Below are positions 35,333 through 44,140 of a stretch of 64,000 bases of DNA, in pieces; position 1 is the stretch's first letter; each line of letters opens with the position of its first letter. Below the pieces are notes generated by a model. That model saw nothing but the letters and a program-made list of their open reading frames with translations. It did not search any database and had not been told where the DNA came from. This DNA comes from Pseudomonadota bacterium. GTDB lineage: Bacteria > Pseudomonadota > Alphaproteobacteria > Rhizobiales > Beijerinckiaceae. The DNA is taken from positions 21,372 to 85,371 of the forward strand of contig JAFAEL010000095.1 of assembly GCA_023423995.1 (NCBI GenBank). The letters are read 5' to 3'. Position numbers and translations under genes: made by a program.

Positions 35333-35844
35333 CGGCGGCCCTCGAAATCCGGGAACAGGCCGAGCACGGGTGCGGGTACGGCACCGACCGGCCGGATGGC
35401 TGGAGCGACCCGCACGGAAGCAGGTGTCTCGGCGGGCGCCAGGGACTTGTGTCCCGCCGCGGCCAGCCATTGCGCGAAGCTCTTCGTCTCAGCCTCGGCC
35501 TCATCGGCCGCGATCACGAGGCCGGTCGTCGGACGCTTGCGCAGCCGATAGGCGAGCCGGCGGATGCTCGCCCCCTCGAGGCCGATCAGCAGGTGCACCA
35601 GGAACTCGACGAGGAAGATGGCGCCTCCCGGCAGGCGCATGGCCGCGAGCCCGAAGGACAGGCCGAGCGTGCCGAGAAGGACGATGACAGCAACGATCCA
35701 GTGGCGATGCCAGAGGAACCACAGCGTCGGGACGAAGAAGGCTCCCCAGGAGAAGCCGTCCCGGACGATCTCCGCCCGGTCCAGGGCGCGTTCGTCGCCC
35801 GGCGAGGCGTCGCGGGGAAGATGGATGGTGAAGCTGGAGGACAT
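35329..35844 (-). CDS. DUF2628 membrane protein in the his operon
   Basis: A 171-residue protein. A short N-terminal stretch leads to [20 protein letters not shown], then two or three aromatic membrane helices (about 35-100) and a cytoplasmic tail rich in Ala and Pro. GFSW followed by Phe-rich helices is the DUF2628 pattern. It stands between hisB and hisH with an ATGA overlap to hisH, as commonly seen in Rhizobiales his operons, but no histidine-related function is known. The start [12 protein letters not shown] has GGAGG-like bases upstream. Confidence 0.85.
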   Translation of the reverse strand: MSSSFTIHLPRDASPGDERALDRAEIVRDGFSWGAFFVPTLWFLWHRHWIVAVIVLLGTLGLSFGLAAMRLPGGAIFLVEFLVHLLIGLEGASIRRLAYRLRKRPTTGLVIAADEAEAETKSFAQWLAAAGHKSLAPAETPASVRVAPAIRPVGAVPAPVLGLFPDFEGRR

Positions 35845-35852
35845 CGGATCCC

Positions 35853-36440
35853 TCAGAGCGCGCCCTTCGTGGAAGGGATACGCTCGCCCTCGCGCGGATC
35901 CACGGCGACCGCCTGCCTGAGTGCGCGGGCGAGCCCCTTGAAACAGCTCTCCGCAATATGGTGGCTGTTCTCGCCGTACAAAGTCTCGACGTGCAGCGTC
36001 ACGCCGGCATTCGTCGCGAAGGCGACGAAGAACTCGCGCACGAGTTCGGTGTCGAAGCTGCCGATCTTCTCGGTCGGGAAGCTGGTCCGGAAAACCAGGA
36101 AGGGCCGTCCCGACAGGTCGACGGCGACCCGCGTCAGGGTCTCGTCCATCGGCAGCTCGACGCTGGCGTAGCGCGTGATGCCCTTCTTGTCGGCGAGCGC
36201 CTTCGCGAAGGCTTGGCCGAGCGCGATGCCGGTATCCTCCGTCGTGTGGTGGGCGTCGATGTGGAGGTCGCCCGTCGCCTTCACGTCGAGATCGAACAGG
36301 GCATGCCGGCCGAGGAGGTCCAGCATGTGATCGAGGAAACCGACGCCCGTCGCGACCGAGGACCGGCCGGAGCCGTCGATCGCCAGGGAGACGGTGATGT
36401 CGGTCTCGTTCGTCCGGCGGCTGACGCTCGCGGAGCGCAT
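35853..36440 (-). CDS. hisB: Imidazoleglycerol-phosphate dehydratase
   Basis: A 195-residue monofunctional HisB, the standard length. The two Mn-binding histidine clusters are [20 protein letters not shown] and [20 protein letters not shown], with [15 protein letters not shown] between. It converts IGP to imidazole acetol-phosphate in the cytoplasm. It is the first gene of the minus-strand his transcript and is divergent from hslV across about 140 bp, in which I could not identify promoter boxes with confidence. Confidence 0.97.
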   Translation of the reverse strand: MRSASVSRRTNETDITVSLAIDGSGRSSVATGVGFLDHMLDLLGRHALFDLDVKATGDLHIDAHHTTEDTGIALGQAFAKALADKKGITRYASVELPMDETLTRVAVDLSGRPFLVFRTSFPTEKIGSFDTELVREFFVAFATNAGVTLHVETLYGENSHHIAESCFKGLARALRQAVAVDPREGERIPSTKGAL

Positions 36441-36577
36441 GGTTCCCCCGTGGCTCGTTCCTGGAAATTTCAGGCCGCTCAGTAGCAAGCACGGGGCCGC
36501 GGCGCCACCGCATCGGGGGCGCGGCTGGATTTCGCAGGCGGGATGATTAAGTGACGGTTCCCGCTGGAGCTTGCCGT

Positions 36578-37144
36578 TTGTCTGAAGATTCCACACCCCC
36601 GCGCATGCATGCCACCACGATCGTCATGGTCCGCAAGGGTGGGCGCGTGGTGATCGGCGGCGATGGCCAGGTGAGCCTCGGCCAGACGATCGTGAAGGGC
36701 AATGCCCGCAAGGTGCGACGCCTAGCGAAGGGTGCCGTGATCGGGGGCTTCGCCGGCGCGACGGCCGACGCGTTCACGCTGTTCGAGCGGCTCGAGGGGA
36801 AGCTCGAGCAATATCCCGGGCAGCTCACGCGCGCCTGCGTCGAGCTCACCAAGGACTGGCGCACCGACCGCTACCTGCGCCGCCTCGAGGCGATGATGCT
36901 GGTCGCGGATGCGGAGGTGAGCCTGCTCCTCTCGGGGGCGGGCGACGTCCTGGAGCCGGAATCGACGCCGGACGGAGCCGTCATGGCGATCGGCTCGGGC
37001 GGAAATTACGCCCTCGCGGCGGCTCGCGCCCTGATCGATACCGGCATGGACGCCGAGGCGATCGCCCGCCGCTCCCTCGCGATCGCGGCCGAGATCTGCG
37101 TCTATACCAACGGGAACGTCGTGATCGAGAGCCTGGAGGGATGA
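36578..37144 (+). CDS. hslV: ATP-dependent protease proteolytic subunit HslV
   Basis: An HslV peptidase of about 188 residues. The conserved core [20 protein letters not shown] contains the catalytic Thr that becomes N-terminal after processing; [17 protein letters not shown] and [14 protein letters not shown] are further family blocks. Start is uncertain: TTG 36578 gives [14 protein letters not shown] with a GGAG site about 10 bases upstream, like the short leader in related bacteria; GTG 36551 is longer and ATG 36605 lacks a ribosome site. HslV forms a double hexamer capped by HslU. Unusually, a toxin-antitoxin pair separates it from hslU. Confidence 0.93.
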   Translation: MSEDSTPPRMHATTIVMVRKGGRVVIGGDGQVSLGQTIVKGNARKVRRLAKGAVIGGFAGATADAFTLFERLEGKLEQYPGQLTRACVELTKDWRTDRYLRRLEAMMLVADAEVSLLLSGAGDVLEPESTPDGAVMAIGSGGNYALAAARALIDTGMDAEAIARRSLAIAAEICVYTNGNVVIESLEG

Positions 37145-37168
37145 CGCGACACCAGCACTGGTATCGCG
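37145..37168. promoter_or_regulatory. Imperfect palindrome upstream of parD
   Basis: CGCGACACCAG (37145-37155) and CTGGTATCGCG (37158-37168) pair at 10 of 11 positions across a 2-base spacer. It begins on the base after the hslV stop codon and lies 43 bp before parD. ParD antitoxins autorepress from such palindromes, so it is a probable operator, placed where it could also hinder transcription from hslV into hslU. Confidence 0.55.
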
Positions 37169-37211
37169 CCGCAGGTCCTCGTACGATCGATCGCATATTG
37201 AGGGCACGAGG

Positions 37212-37451
37212 ATGACGGAGCATCTCACGGTCAAGCTCGATGGCGCCACCGCGACTGCTCTCGGTGAGTTCGCAGCCCGGTACGGTCAGAGCATCGACGG
37301 CATCGTGAACGAGGCGCTCACCGGCTGGCTGGACGTTCAGGAAGGGCATCTGGCCGCGATCCGGGAAGGATTGGCGCAGCTGGACCGGGGAGAGTCGGTG
37401 TCGCAGGAGGAGATGGAAAAGCTCGCGGCGAGCTATTCCGAGGCGAAGTGA
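37212..37451 (+). CDS. ParD-like antitoxin
   Basis: A 79-residue antitoxin. The N-terminal half MTEHLTVKLDGATATALGEF and SIDGIVNEALTGWL resembles a ribbon-helix-helix DNA-binding fold; the C-terminal half with IREGLAQLDRGESVSQEEME matches the toxin-binding tail of ParD/CopG-type antitoxins. The ATG follows a GAGGG site by 7 bases. Its stop overlaps the GTG of the toxin gene (GTGA). It lies 67 bp after hslV. Confidence 0.85.
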   Translation: MTEHLTVKLDGATATALGEFAARYGQSIDGIVNEALTGWLDVQEGHLAAIREGLAQLDRGESVSQEEMEKLAASYSEAK

Positions 37452-37732
37452 AGGTCAGCTGGGCCCCAAGCGCTCGCGCCGACGTCAAGGCTGCCGCAGA
37501 TTACGTGGCGGAACACGATCGCGCCGCCGCCGCCCGGCTCGCGCAACGGCTGACCGGAGCAGCAAGAACCATCGCGGCGCATCCTGGCATCGGGCGGGTT
37601 GGCCGTCTTTCGGAAACACGCGAGTTCTTCGTCTCCGGCACACCCTACATCATCGTCTACCGTCTCGCAGATCACCGACTTGAGATCGTGCGCGTCCTTC
37701 ACACATCCCGGCTATGGCCGGAAAACCTCTGA
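37448..37732 (+). CDS. ParE/RelE-family toxin
   Basis: A 94-residue toxin of the ParE/RelE superfamily. The pattern [40 protein letters not shown] and [20 protein letters not shown] followed by R and W is typical of ParE, which poisons DNA gyrase; RelE-type mRNA cleavage is less likely because its basic catalytic set is not evident. It starts at a GTG overlapping the antitoxin stop. hslU begins 4 bp after its stop, so this toxin gene is transcriptionally and probably translationally linked to the protease ATPase gene. Confidence 0.88.
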   Translation: MKVSWAPSARADVKAAADYVAEHDRAAAARLAQRLTGAARTIAAHPGIGRVGRLSETREFFVSGTPYIIVYRLADHRLEIVRVLHTSRLWPENL

Positions 37733-37736
37733 ATCC

Positions 37737-39056
37737 ATGACCACCTTCTCTCCCCGCGAAATCGTCTCCGAACTCGACCGCTTCATCGTCGGCCAGGCCG
37801 ATGCGAAGCGGGCCGTCGCGATAGCCTTGCGCAATCGCTGGCGCAGGCAGCAGTTGGAAGGGCCCCTCAAGGAGGAGGTCGCCCCCAAGAACATCCTGAT
37901 GATCGGGCCGACCGGCTGCGGGAAGACCGAGATCTCGCGCCGCCTCGCCAAGCTCGCGGGCGCGCCCTTCCTGAAGGTCGAGGCGACCAAGTTCACCGAG
38001 GTGGGGTATGTCGGCCGGGACGTCGAGCAGATCGTGCGCGACCTCGTCGAGGTCGGGATCGGGCTCGTGCGCGACGAGAAGCGCAAGAGCGTCCAGGCCA
38101 AGGCGCATCTCGCCGCGGAGGAGCGCGTTCTGGACGCGCTGGTCGGCAAGACGGCCTCCCAGGCGACGCGGGACTCATTCCGCCGCAAGCTGCGCGCGAA
38201 CGAGCTCGACGACAAGGAGATCGAGATCGAGCTCCAGGGCGGCGGCGCGCCCGCGCTGCCGATGTTCGAGATCCCCGGCATGCCCGGCGCCTCGATGGGC
38301 GCGATCAACATCTCGGACATGCTCGGCAAGGCCCTCGGCGGCGGCCGGCCGCGCACGCGCCGCACGAGCGTGAAGGAGGCCTACGAGCCGCTGATCAGCG
38401 AGGAATCCGACAAGCTGCTCGACGGTGACGCCATCGTCCAGGAGGCGATCCGGCAGGTCGAGAACAACGGCATCGTCTTCCTGGACGAGATCGACAAGAT
38501 CTGCGCGCGCTCGGAGGGAGGGCGGATCGGCGGCGACGTCTCGCGCGAGGGCGTGCAGCGCGACCTCCTGCCCCTGATCGAGGGAACGACGGTCTCGACC
38601 AAGCACGGCACGGTGAAGACGGACCACATCCTGTTCATCGCGTCCGGGGCGTTCCACGTCTCGAAGCCGTCCGACCTCCTGCCCGAACTGCAGGGCCGCC
38701 TGCCGATCCGGGTCGAGCTCAACCCGCTCACGATCGAGGATTTCCGCCGCATCCTGACCGAGACGGAGGCGAGCCTGATCAAGCAATCGGTCGCCCTGAT
38801 GCAGACGGAAGGGATCCGGCTGGAATTCACGGACGACGCCATCGAGGCGCTGGCGAAGGTCGCAGTCGACGTGAACTCGAGCGTCGAGAACATCGGCGCG
38901 CGGCGTCTCCAGACGGTGCTCGAGCGCGTGCTCGACGACATCTCCTTCACGGCGCCCGACCGCTCCGGCGAGACTTTCGCGATCGACGGCGCCTATGTGC
39001 GGGCGCAGGTCGAGAACCTGGCCAGCAACGCCGACCTAAGCCGGTTCATCCTCTGA
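37737..39056 (+). CDS. hslU: ATP-dependent protease ATPase subunit HslU
   Basis: A 439-residue Clp/Hsp100 ATPase. Walker [16 protein letters not shown] is near residue 60, pore motif GYVGRDVE near 92, Walker [10 protein letters not shown], sensor segments and the C-terminal DLSRFIL that inserts into HslV. It unfolds substrates for HslV. The ATG at 37737 starts [20 protein letters not shown], the family N-terminus; no strong ribosome site precedes it, so re-initiation after parE is likely. It is convergent with the EF-G-like gene, 23 bp away. Confidence 0.97.
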   Translation: MTTFSPREIVSELDRFIVGQADAKRAVAIALRNRWRRQQLEGPLKEEVAPKNILMIGPTGCGKTEISRRLAKLAGAPFLKVEATKFTEVGYVGRDVEQIVRDLVEVGIGLVRDEKRKSVQAKAHLAAEERVLDALVGKTASQATRDSFRRKLRANELDDKEIEIELQGGGAPALPMFEIPGMPGASMGAINISDMLGKALGGGRPRTRRTSVKEAYEPLISEESDKLLDGDAIVQEAIRQVENNGIVFLDEIDKICARSEGGRIGGDVSREGVQRDLLPLIEGTTVSTKHGTVKTDHILFIASGAFHVSKPSDLLPELQGRLPIRVELNPLTIEDFRRILTETEASLIKQSVALMQTEGIRLEFTDDAIEALAKVAVDVNSSVENIGARRLQTVLERVLDDISFTAPDRSGETFAIDGAYVRAQVENLASNADLSRFIL

Positions 39057-39079
39057 AACGTGGCCGCGACCGATCGGCG

Positions 39080-41101
39080 TCAGCTCGCGGCGGCTAGCGC
39101 CAGTTCGGCCGGGCGTCCGGTCACCTCGGCCATGCGGGCGAACTTCGTCGAGAAGGTCCCCACCCCGGCCGTCGCCGAGCGCAGCTCCACGATGAGGTCG
39201 CCGATCTCCGCCTCAGGGACGGTCGCGGACAGGACGTCCCAGCCGGGCCAGCCCGCCCGGGAATCGTAGCCGAGGACCTGCCCCCGGCGCGCCGTCACGA
39301 GGCTGGCCGCCTTGGAGATGGCGCCCGACGGGATGGCGATCTCGACGGAGAGGATCGGCTCCAGCAGCACGGAGGCCTGGCGAGGGATCGCCTCGCTCAT
39401 GGCGAGCTTGGCGGCGGCCTGGAAGGCGGCGTCGGAGGAATCGACGGCGTGGTAGGAGCCGTCGACCAGCGTCACGGCGATGTCGACCACGGGGAAACCG
39501 AGCCCACCGCGTTTCAGCCAGTCCGTCACGCCCGCCTCGACGGACGGGATGTACTGCTTCGGCACGACACCGCCGACGATCCGGCTCTCGAAGGCGAAGC
39601 CCTCGCCCCGCCCGAGCGGCCGGACCTCGATGGAGACGTCCCCGAACTGGCCATGCCCGCCGGATTGCTTCTTGTGCCGGCCGCGCGCCGAGGCGGCCTG
39701 CCGGATGGTCTCGGCGTAGCCCACCTTCGGCTTGGCGGTCTCCACCTCGACCTGGAACCGGGACGCGAGACGCTCCACGGCGACGCGCAGATGCATCTCC
39801 CCCTGGCCGAGCAGACGCATTTCGCCGAGATCTGCCCTGTGCTCGAGCTTCAGCGAGGGGTCCTCCTCCACGATCTTGGCGAGCGCGGAGGTGAGCCGGA
39901 CGTCGTCCTTGCGGTTCTTCGTCCTCACGGACACGGCATAGACGGGCTCCGCGGCCGCGAGGGCGAGAAGCGCGTCCGGTGCCTTGCGGCTCGCCGCGAA
40001 GCACTCGCCCGTGGTGATCGGATCGAGGCGGGCAAAGCCGGCGACCTCGCCCTCCCCAACCTCCGCAACGCGCGTCGTTTGCGCGCCCCGCAGCTGAGAG
40101 AGGCCCGCGATACGCGTCTCGGCCCCGCCCGAGCCCGTCACGACATCGCCTTCCCGGAACGCGCCCCGAAGCACGCGCGCGACCGAGAGCTTGCCGCTGA
40201 ACCCCGTATGGATCGTCCGCATCACCTGAGCGAGGGGCGGCCCCTCGCCGTCGATCCCGAGCCGCTCGCGCGTTTCGGCAAGGGTCGGTGCTTCGTGCCG
40301 GAGCGCCTTAAGGAGCCGCGTCACCCCGTGGCCATGCTCCGCCGAGCCGAGCAGGACGGAGGCGACCTGCCCCTCGCGGAGCTCGCGGCAGAGATCCTGG
40401 AAGACGCGGTCCTTTGGCGGCTCCTCGTCCGAGATCAGCGCCTCCATGAGGGCGTCGTCGTGGTCGGCGAGCCGCTCCAGCATCGTGAAGCGAGCTTCCT
40501 TCCCACGCGGCAGCTCGCCGGCGGAAAGCTCGACCACCTGGCTCGGCGCCTGCTCCCGGTAGACGAAGCCCCGCTCCAGGGCGAGATCGATGAAGCCGGT
40601 CGCGGCCCCGTTCTCCCAAATCGGGATCTGGCGGAGCAGCAGCGGGGTCGTGGAGGCCTCCTGGAGCGAGGCGAGCGTCTCGCGCACCCGCCGGCCCGTC
40701 GCGTCGATCTTGTTCAGGAACAGGAAGCGCGGGATGCCGAGCTCCTCGAGTTCGCGCATCACCAACGATAGCGCCGGCACCTTCCTGTCGTCCGGCTCGC
40801 AGACGACGACCGCGGCATCGCAGGCCGGTAGCGCGGCCCGCATGTCATGCGCGAACTCGACCGAGCCGGGACAGTCGATGAAGGTGTAGGTGTCGCCCAG
40901 ATATTGCACGGTCGCGACGTTCGGCTCGACGCCCATGCTGTGAGCGCGGCCTTCCGGGCTGCCGTCGCCGGCCAGGTTGCCCTGGCCCGACCGGCCCATC
41001 CTGTCGATCGCGCCCGTCCGGTGCAGGATCGCTTCGAGCAGCGTGGTCTTGCCGCTCTGGAACGGTCCGACGAGCGCAATGCACCGAGGTTGCGAGTTCA
41101 T
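39080..41101 (-). CDS. Elongation factor G-like GTPase
   Basis: A 673-residue EF-G paralogue. GTPase motifs are G1 GPFQSGKTTL (residues 12-21), G3 DCPG and G4 NKID, followed by EF-G domains II to V, including RHKKQSGGHGQFGDV and GGVVPKQYIPSVEAG in domain IV. Switch I differs from canonical EF-G (no RGITI), and the G1 context AHIDxGKTT is missing, which sets it apart from FusA. This class appears beside a normal fusA in many alphaproteobacteria, with a proposed role in stalled or stress translation. It is a single gene with no clear operon. Confidence 0.88.
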   Translation of the reverse strand: MNSQPRCIALVGPFQSGKTTLLEAILHRTGAIDRMGRSGQGNLAGDGSPEGRAHSMGVEPNVATVQYLGDTYTFIDCPGSVEFAHDMRAALPACDAAVVVCEPDDRKVPALSLVMRELEELGIPRFLFLNKIDATGRRVRETLASLQEASTTPLLLRQIPIWENGAATGFIDLALERGFVYREQAPSQVVELSAGELPRGKEARFTMLERLADHDDALMEALISDEEPPKDRVFQDLCRELREGQVASVLLGSAEHGHGVTRLLKALRHEAPTLAETRERLGIDGEGPPLAQVMRTIHTGFSGKLSVARVLRGAFREGDVVTGSGGAETRIAGLSQLRGAQTTRVAEVGEGEVAGFARLDPITTGECFAASRKAPDALLALAAAEPVYAVSVRTKNRKDDVRLTSALAKIVEEDPSLKLEHRADLGEMRLLGQGEMHLRVAVERLASRFQVEVETAKPKVGYAETIRQAASARGRHKKQSGGHGQFGDVSIEVRPLGRGEGFAFESRIVGGVVPKQYIPSVEAGVTDWLKRGGLGFPVVDIAVTLVDGSYHAVDSSDAAFQAAAKLAMSEAIPRQASVLLEPILSVEIAIPSGAISKAASLVTARRGQVLGYDSRAGWPGWDVLSATVPEAEIGDLIVELRSATAGVGTFSTKFARMAEVTGRPAELALAAAS

Positions 41102-41240
41102 TCGACCACCTCCGGCTCATGACGTGCCTGGATGTTAGGCACGCTTTGACCCGAACGCCAACACGGCAAGCTGCCCCTAGTATTGGAGCGCTTTGCGCAA
41201 TCCCGCGTTGTTCCGCGAAACACGAGCGGAGCACGGTACG

Positions 41241-41621
41241 ATGCCCAGCAAGCAATCTCCCGAGCAGAAGAAGACAGTCGAGCGCGTCATGCACGAGTAC
41301 AAGCACGGCGAGCTTCGGATCCGCGGCAGCGGCCCCAAGGTGAAGAGCTCGAAACAGGCGATCGCCATCGCGCTGCACGAGGCCGGAGCCACCAACCAGG
41401 AGAGCCCGAAGAAGAACAGGCAGAACCTGGCCCGGACCAAGGCGAAGGAGCGAAAAGGCGCGACCGCGAAGGATGCCGCCGAAGGCAAGCGCCGCGGCAA
41501 GAGCGCGAAGTCGGGCGGCGAGCCGACCAGGGCCGAACTCTACGAGATGGCCAAGAAGCGGGACATTCCCGGGCGGTCCAAGATGAGCAAGAGCGAGTTG
41601 GCGCGGGCGCTTCATCACTGA
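41241..41621 (+). CDS. Basic DUF6496-like protein with C-terminal SAP/Rho-N-like motif
   Basis: A 126-residue, strongly basic protein. The N-terminal QKKTVERVMHEYKHGELR and SSKQAIAIALHEAGAT match the DUF6496-type pattern found in many Rhizobiales; the middle is a Lys/Arg/Ala-rich linker; the end TRAELYEMAKKRDIPGRSK followed by MSKSELARALHH resembles a SAP or Rho N-terminal nucleic-acid-binding helix pair. Together these suggest a small DNA- or RNA-binding protein. The ATG at 41241 is preferred over an in-frame upstream ATG because MPSKQSPEQ is the family-like start. Confidence 0.75.
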   Translation: MPSKQSPEQKKTVERVMHEYKHGELRIRGSGPKVKSSKQAIAIALHEAGATNQESPKKNRQNLARTKAKERKGATAKDAAEGKRRGKSAKSGGEPTRAELYEMAKKRDIPGRSKMSKSELARALHH

Positions 41622-41726
41622 AGCAGGGTGAAAACATCCCGTGAAAGGCGCCGCGGTGGCTTAAGCCGCGGTTCAGCCACATAGGCGAGTGTAAAGAGGC
41701 CAAGTGCGGCTTTCCCGCGCGTTTTC

Positions 41727-42569
41727 ATGGAGACGATGTTGCCGTCACCCTGGACCATCCTGCGCCGGACCGGCGCGGCTGCACTTCTGCTCGGCCTCTG
41801 TTCGACGGCGGCCTCCGCCGCGACCTGCCGTGATCCGGCCGGGTTCGAGAAGTGGCTTCAGGACATCCGCCGCGAGGCGATCGCGCAGGGCATCTCGGCC
41901 CGCGCCGTCGATGCCGGCCTCGCCGGCGTCACCTTCGACCAGGCCGTGATGCGCAAGGATCGTGGCCAGGGCGCGTTCCGCGTGCCGTTCGAGCAGTTCG
42001 TGAAGACGCGCGTGACCGCGGGCCGGGTCGCGAAGGCCGCGCAGCAGCTTCGGCAGCGTGCGGCCCTGTTCCGCTCGATCGAGCAGCGCTTCGGGGTACC
42101 GGGCCCCATCATCGCCGCCATCTGGGCGATGGAGACCGATTTCGGCGCCGTGATGGGCAACATGCCGGTCATCCGGTCCGTCGCGACGCTCGCCTACGAT
42201 TGCCGGCGGACCGAGCGTTTCACGGGCGAACTCTTCGCCGCCCTGCGGGTCCTCGAACGAGGCGACATCTCGGCCGCCGAGATGAAGGGCGCCTGGGCCG
42301 GCGAGATCGGCCAGACCCAGTTCATGATCTCCAACTACTACAAATATGCCGTCGATTTCGACGGCAACGGCCATCCCGACCTGATCCGCAGCGTCCCGGA
42401 CGTCCTGGCCTCCACGGCCAATTACCTCCGGGCGCATGGGTGGCAGCGCGGCGCCGGCTGGAATCCCGGCCAGCCGAACTTCGCGGCCATCAAGGAGTGG
42501 AACAAGTCCGACAACTACGCGCGGGCCATCGCCCTGTTCGCCTCCAAGCTCGCCGGCACGGAGGATTGA
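41727..42569 (+). CDS. Lytic murein transglycosylase, MltB family
   Basis: A 280-residue periplasmic enzyme with a signal peptide ending STAASA. The SLT_2 (GH103) domain contains PGPIIAAIWAMETDFGAVMG with the catalytic Glu, then AGEIGQTQFMISNYYKYAVD, and SVPDVLASTANYLRAHGWQ. It cleaves peptidoglycan between MurNAc and GlcNAc leaving 1,6-anhydro ends. It lacks the C-terminal peptidoglycan-binding domain of longer relatives. It is convergent with the DUF533 gene. Confidence 0.93.
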   Translation: METMLPSPWTILRRTGAAALLLGLCSTAASAATCRDPAGFEKWLQDIRREAIAQGISARAVDAGLAGVTFDQAVMRKDRGQGAFRVPFEQFVKTRVTAGRVAKAAQQLRQRAALFRSIEQRFGVPGPIIAAIWAMETDFGAVMGNMPVIRSVATLAYDCRRTERFTGELFAALRVLERGDISAAEMKGAWAGEIGQTQFMISNYYKYAVDFDGNGHPDLIRSVPDVLASTANYLRAHGWQRGAGWNPGQPNFAAIKEWNKSDNYARAIALFASKLAGTED

Positions 42570-42581
42570 TGCCGGAAGCGG

Positions 42582-43418
42582 TCAGGGAGTCGCGCCGGCT
42601 TCCTCGACCGTCCGGTGCAGATGCTGGACGAGCGCATCGTCCAGCCTGAGGCGTGCGGCGAGCATCGCCAGGTAGCCGCGCTCGGCCGCGTTATCGACGT
42701 CGATGGCGAGAAGCGAGGCGGTGTAGATCTCGGCCGCCTCCTCGGGCCCGCGCGCGCCGCGGGCCACGGCATCGATGTCCAGCGGCGCCCTGAGCTCGTC
42801 CATCACGAAGGCCTTGTCGTCGGAATCCAGGTCGAGCTTGTCCATGGCGCCGAAGATGTTGGCCTGCTCGGCGGCATCGATGTGGCCGTCGGCCTTCGCG
42901 GCCGCGATCATGGCCCGCAGCAGCGCCCGGCTGAGATCCTGCTGATCGGCCTCCTGGGCCGGATTGAAGGGCGTTCCGGATGGCGGCTGCGCGAAGCCCC
43001 CGAATCCGACGCCGCCCGCCGCACGGGCGGGCTGCCCCCATGGGCTCTGCCCCTGCGACGGGATGAAGCCGCCGCCTGCCTGACCCTGACCGCTCCCGCC
43101 GAAGCTGCCGCCCCGCGCCGCCTGCCCGGCCTGCCAGTCCTGGTAGGCGCGATAGGCGAGCGAGCCGATGAGCGCCAGGCCGCCGAGCTTTGCGGCCGAC
43201 CCGCCGAGCTTGCGGCCCTTCTTGGAGCCGAGAAGGATGGCCGCAAGGCCGCCCACGAGGGCACCCGAGCCGCCACCGCCCCCGAGCTGCCGCGTCAGCC
43301 CGTCGAGCGGCGAGCCGCCCTGGCCATAGCCGCCGCCCTGGTGGCCGCCCCTCTGACCGAGCGACTTGCCGACCTGGCTCGCGATGAGCTGCCCAAGAAG
43401 GCGCTTGGCGTCGAACAT
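42582..43418 (-). CDS. DUF533 / TerB-like protein
   Basis: A 278-residue protein. The N-terminal third is Gly/Gln-rich with a hydrophobic stretch (GALVGGLAAILLG, then LGGLALIGSLAYRAYQDW), a low-complexity Gly/Ser/Gln linker follows, and the C-terminal DUF533 (YebE, TerB-like) helical domain has LLRAMIAAAKADGHIDAAEQ and IDVDNAAERGYLAMLAARL. E. coli YebE is an inner-membrane protein of the Cpx envelope-stress regulon; no enzymatic role is known. It is followed by RNase T2 on the same strand 71 bp on, probably separate. Confidence 0.88.
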   Translation of the reverse strand: MFDAKRLLGQLIASQVGKSLGQRGGHQGGGYGQGGSPLDGLTRQLGGGGGSGALVGGLAAILLGSKKGRKLGGSAAKLGGLALIGSLAYRAYQDWQAGQAARGGSFGGSGQGQAGGGFIPSQGQSPWGQPARAAGGVGFGGFAQPPSGTPFNPAQEADQQDLSRALLRAMIAAAKADGHIDAAEQANIFGAMDKLDLDSDDKAFVMDELRAPLDIDAVARGARGPEEAAEIYTASLLAIDVDNAAERGYLAMLAARLRLDDALVQHLHRTVEEAGATP

Positions 43419-43489
43419 CGGATCTCCTCTTGCCGGCGACGAGCCGCCATCGGGAGATCAGGTGGTGCCTTGCCCTGCCGGTGCCAAGC

Positions 43490-44140
43490 TCAGCGCGGCG
43501 CCGTCACGCGGATCGGGCCGAAACGGCAGGCCTCCTGGTCGACCTGCGGGCAGCGGCGGAAACCCGAGAGATCCTTCTCCAGGCAGATGCGGACCTCGCG
43601 CAACTCGCCGCGCCGGCACGTCACCGCCATCATGTCGGGACGCAGTCCCCGATTGACCTCCGCAAAGGCGCGCTCGACGCTCTGCCCGGTCGTCTGCCCG
43701 TCCCGCGACGGGTTCTGGAGCGGCTCCGGGATGGTCACGAGGTCCCGGGCGCGCCGCACCGCGCGGAAATAGGAGGCGGGATCGAGGCCCGAACAGGTGC
43801 CGTGCTTGCGCCACTGATGCCGCGCGAGACCCGAATCCGGGAAGATGTCCGACGTGCCGTCGATCACGTAGCGCGGTGCGTTCCGGCTGTCGCACTGGGA
43901 CGGGTAGCCCCGCTCGTATTGCGGCCAGAGCCCATGGACCACGAAGCCCAGCCGGCGGCCCGCATCGCATTGCGCCGAGCCACGCCTCGTGCCCTCGCTC
44001 TCGCAGAAAGCGGGGGACCAGCTCAGCGCCAGGACGTAGAACTCGAAATCGCCGGGCCGCCCGCCTCGCTCCTGGGCGAGGGCGCCGGACGCGAGGAGCG
44101 CAAGACTTGCGGCGAAAGCGGCTCCGAGGAGCCGGCCCAT
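43490..44140 (-). CDS. Ribonuclease T2 family protein
   Basis: A 216-residue secreted RNase T2. The signal peptide ends ASGALA. Both catalytic sequences are present: CAS1 LGFVVHGLWPQYERG and CAS2 ARHQWRKHGTCSGL. Ten or so cysteines point to disulfides of a periplasmic or secreted enzyme. RNase T2 cleaves single-stranded RNA via 2',3'-cyclic phosphates. The ATG at 44138-44140 is chosen for the signal peptide and because it overlaps the stop of the upstream gene (ATGA). Confidence 0.94.
   Translation of the reverse strand: MGRLLGAAFAASLALLASGALAQERGGRPGDFEFYVLALSWSPAFCESEGTRRGSAQCDAGRRLGFVVHGLWPQYERGYPSQCDSRNAPRYVIDGTSDIFPDSGLARHQWRKHGTCSGLDPASYFRAVRRARDLVTIPEPLQNPSRDGQTTGQSVERAFAEVNRGLRPDMMAVTCRRGELREVRICLEKDLSGFRRCPQVDQEACRFGPIRVTAPR

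Noticed and set aside
36441..36577. A heat-shock sigma-32 type promoter before hslV.
   Set aside because: No convincing CTTG plus CCAT-type boxes with correct spacing were found upstream of the hslV start.
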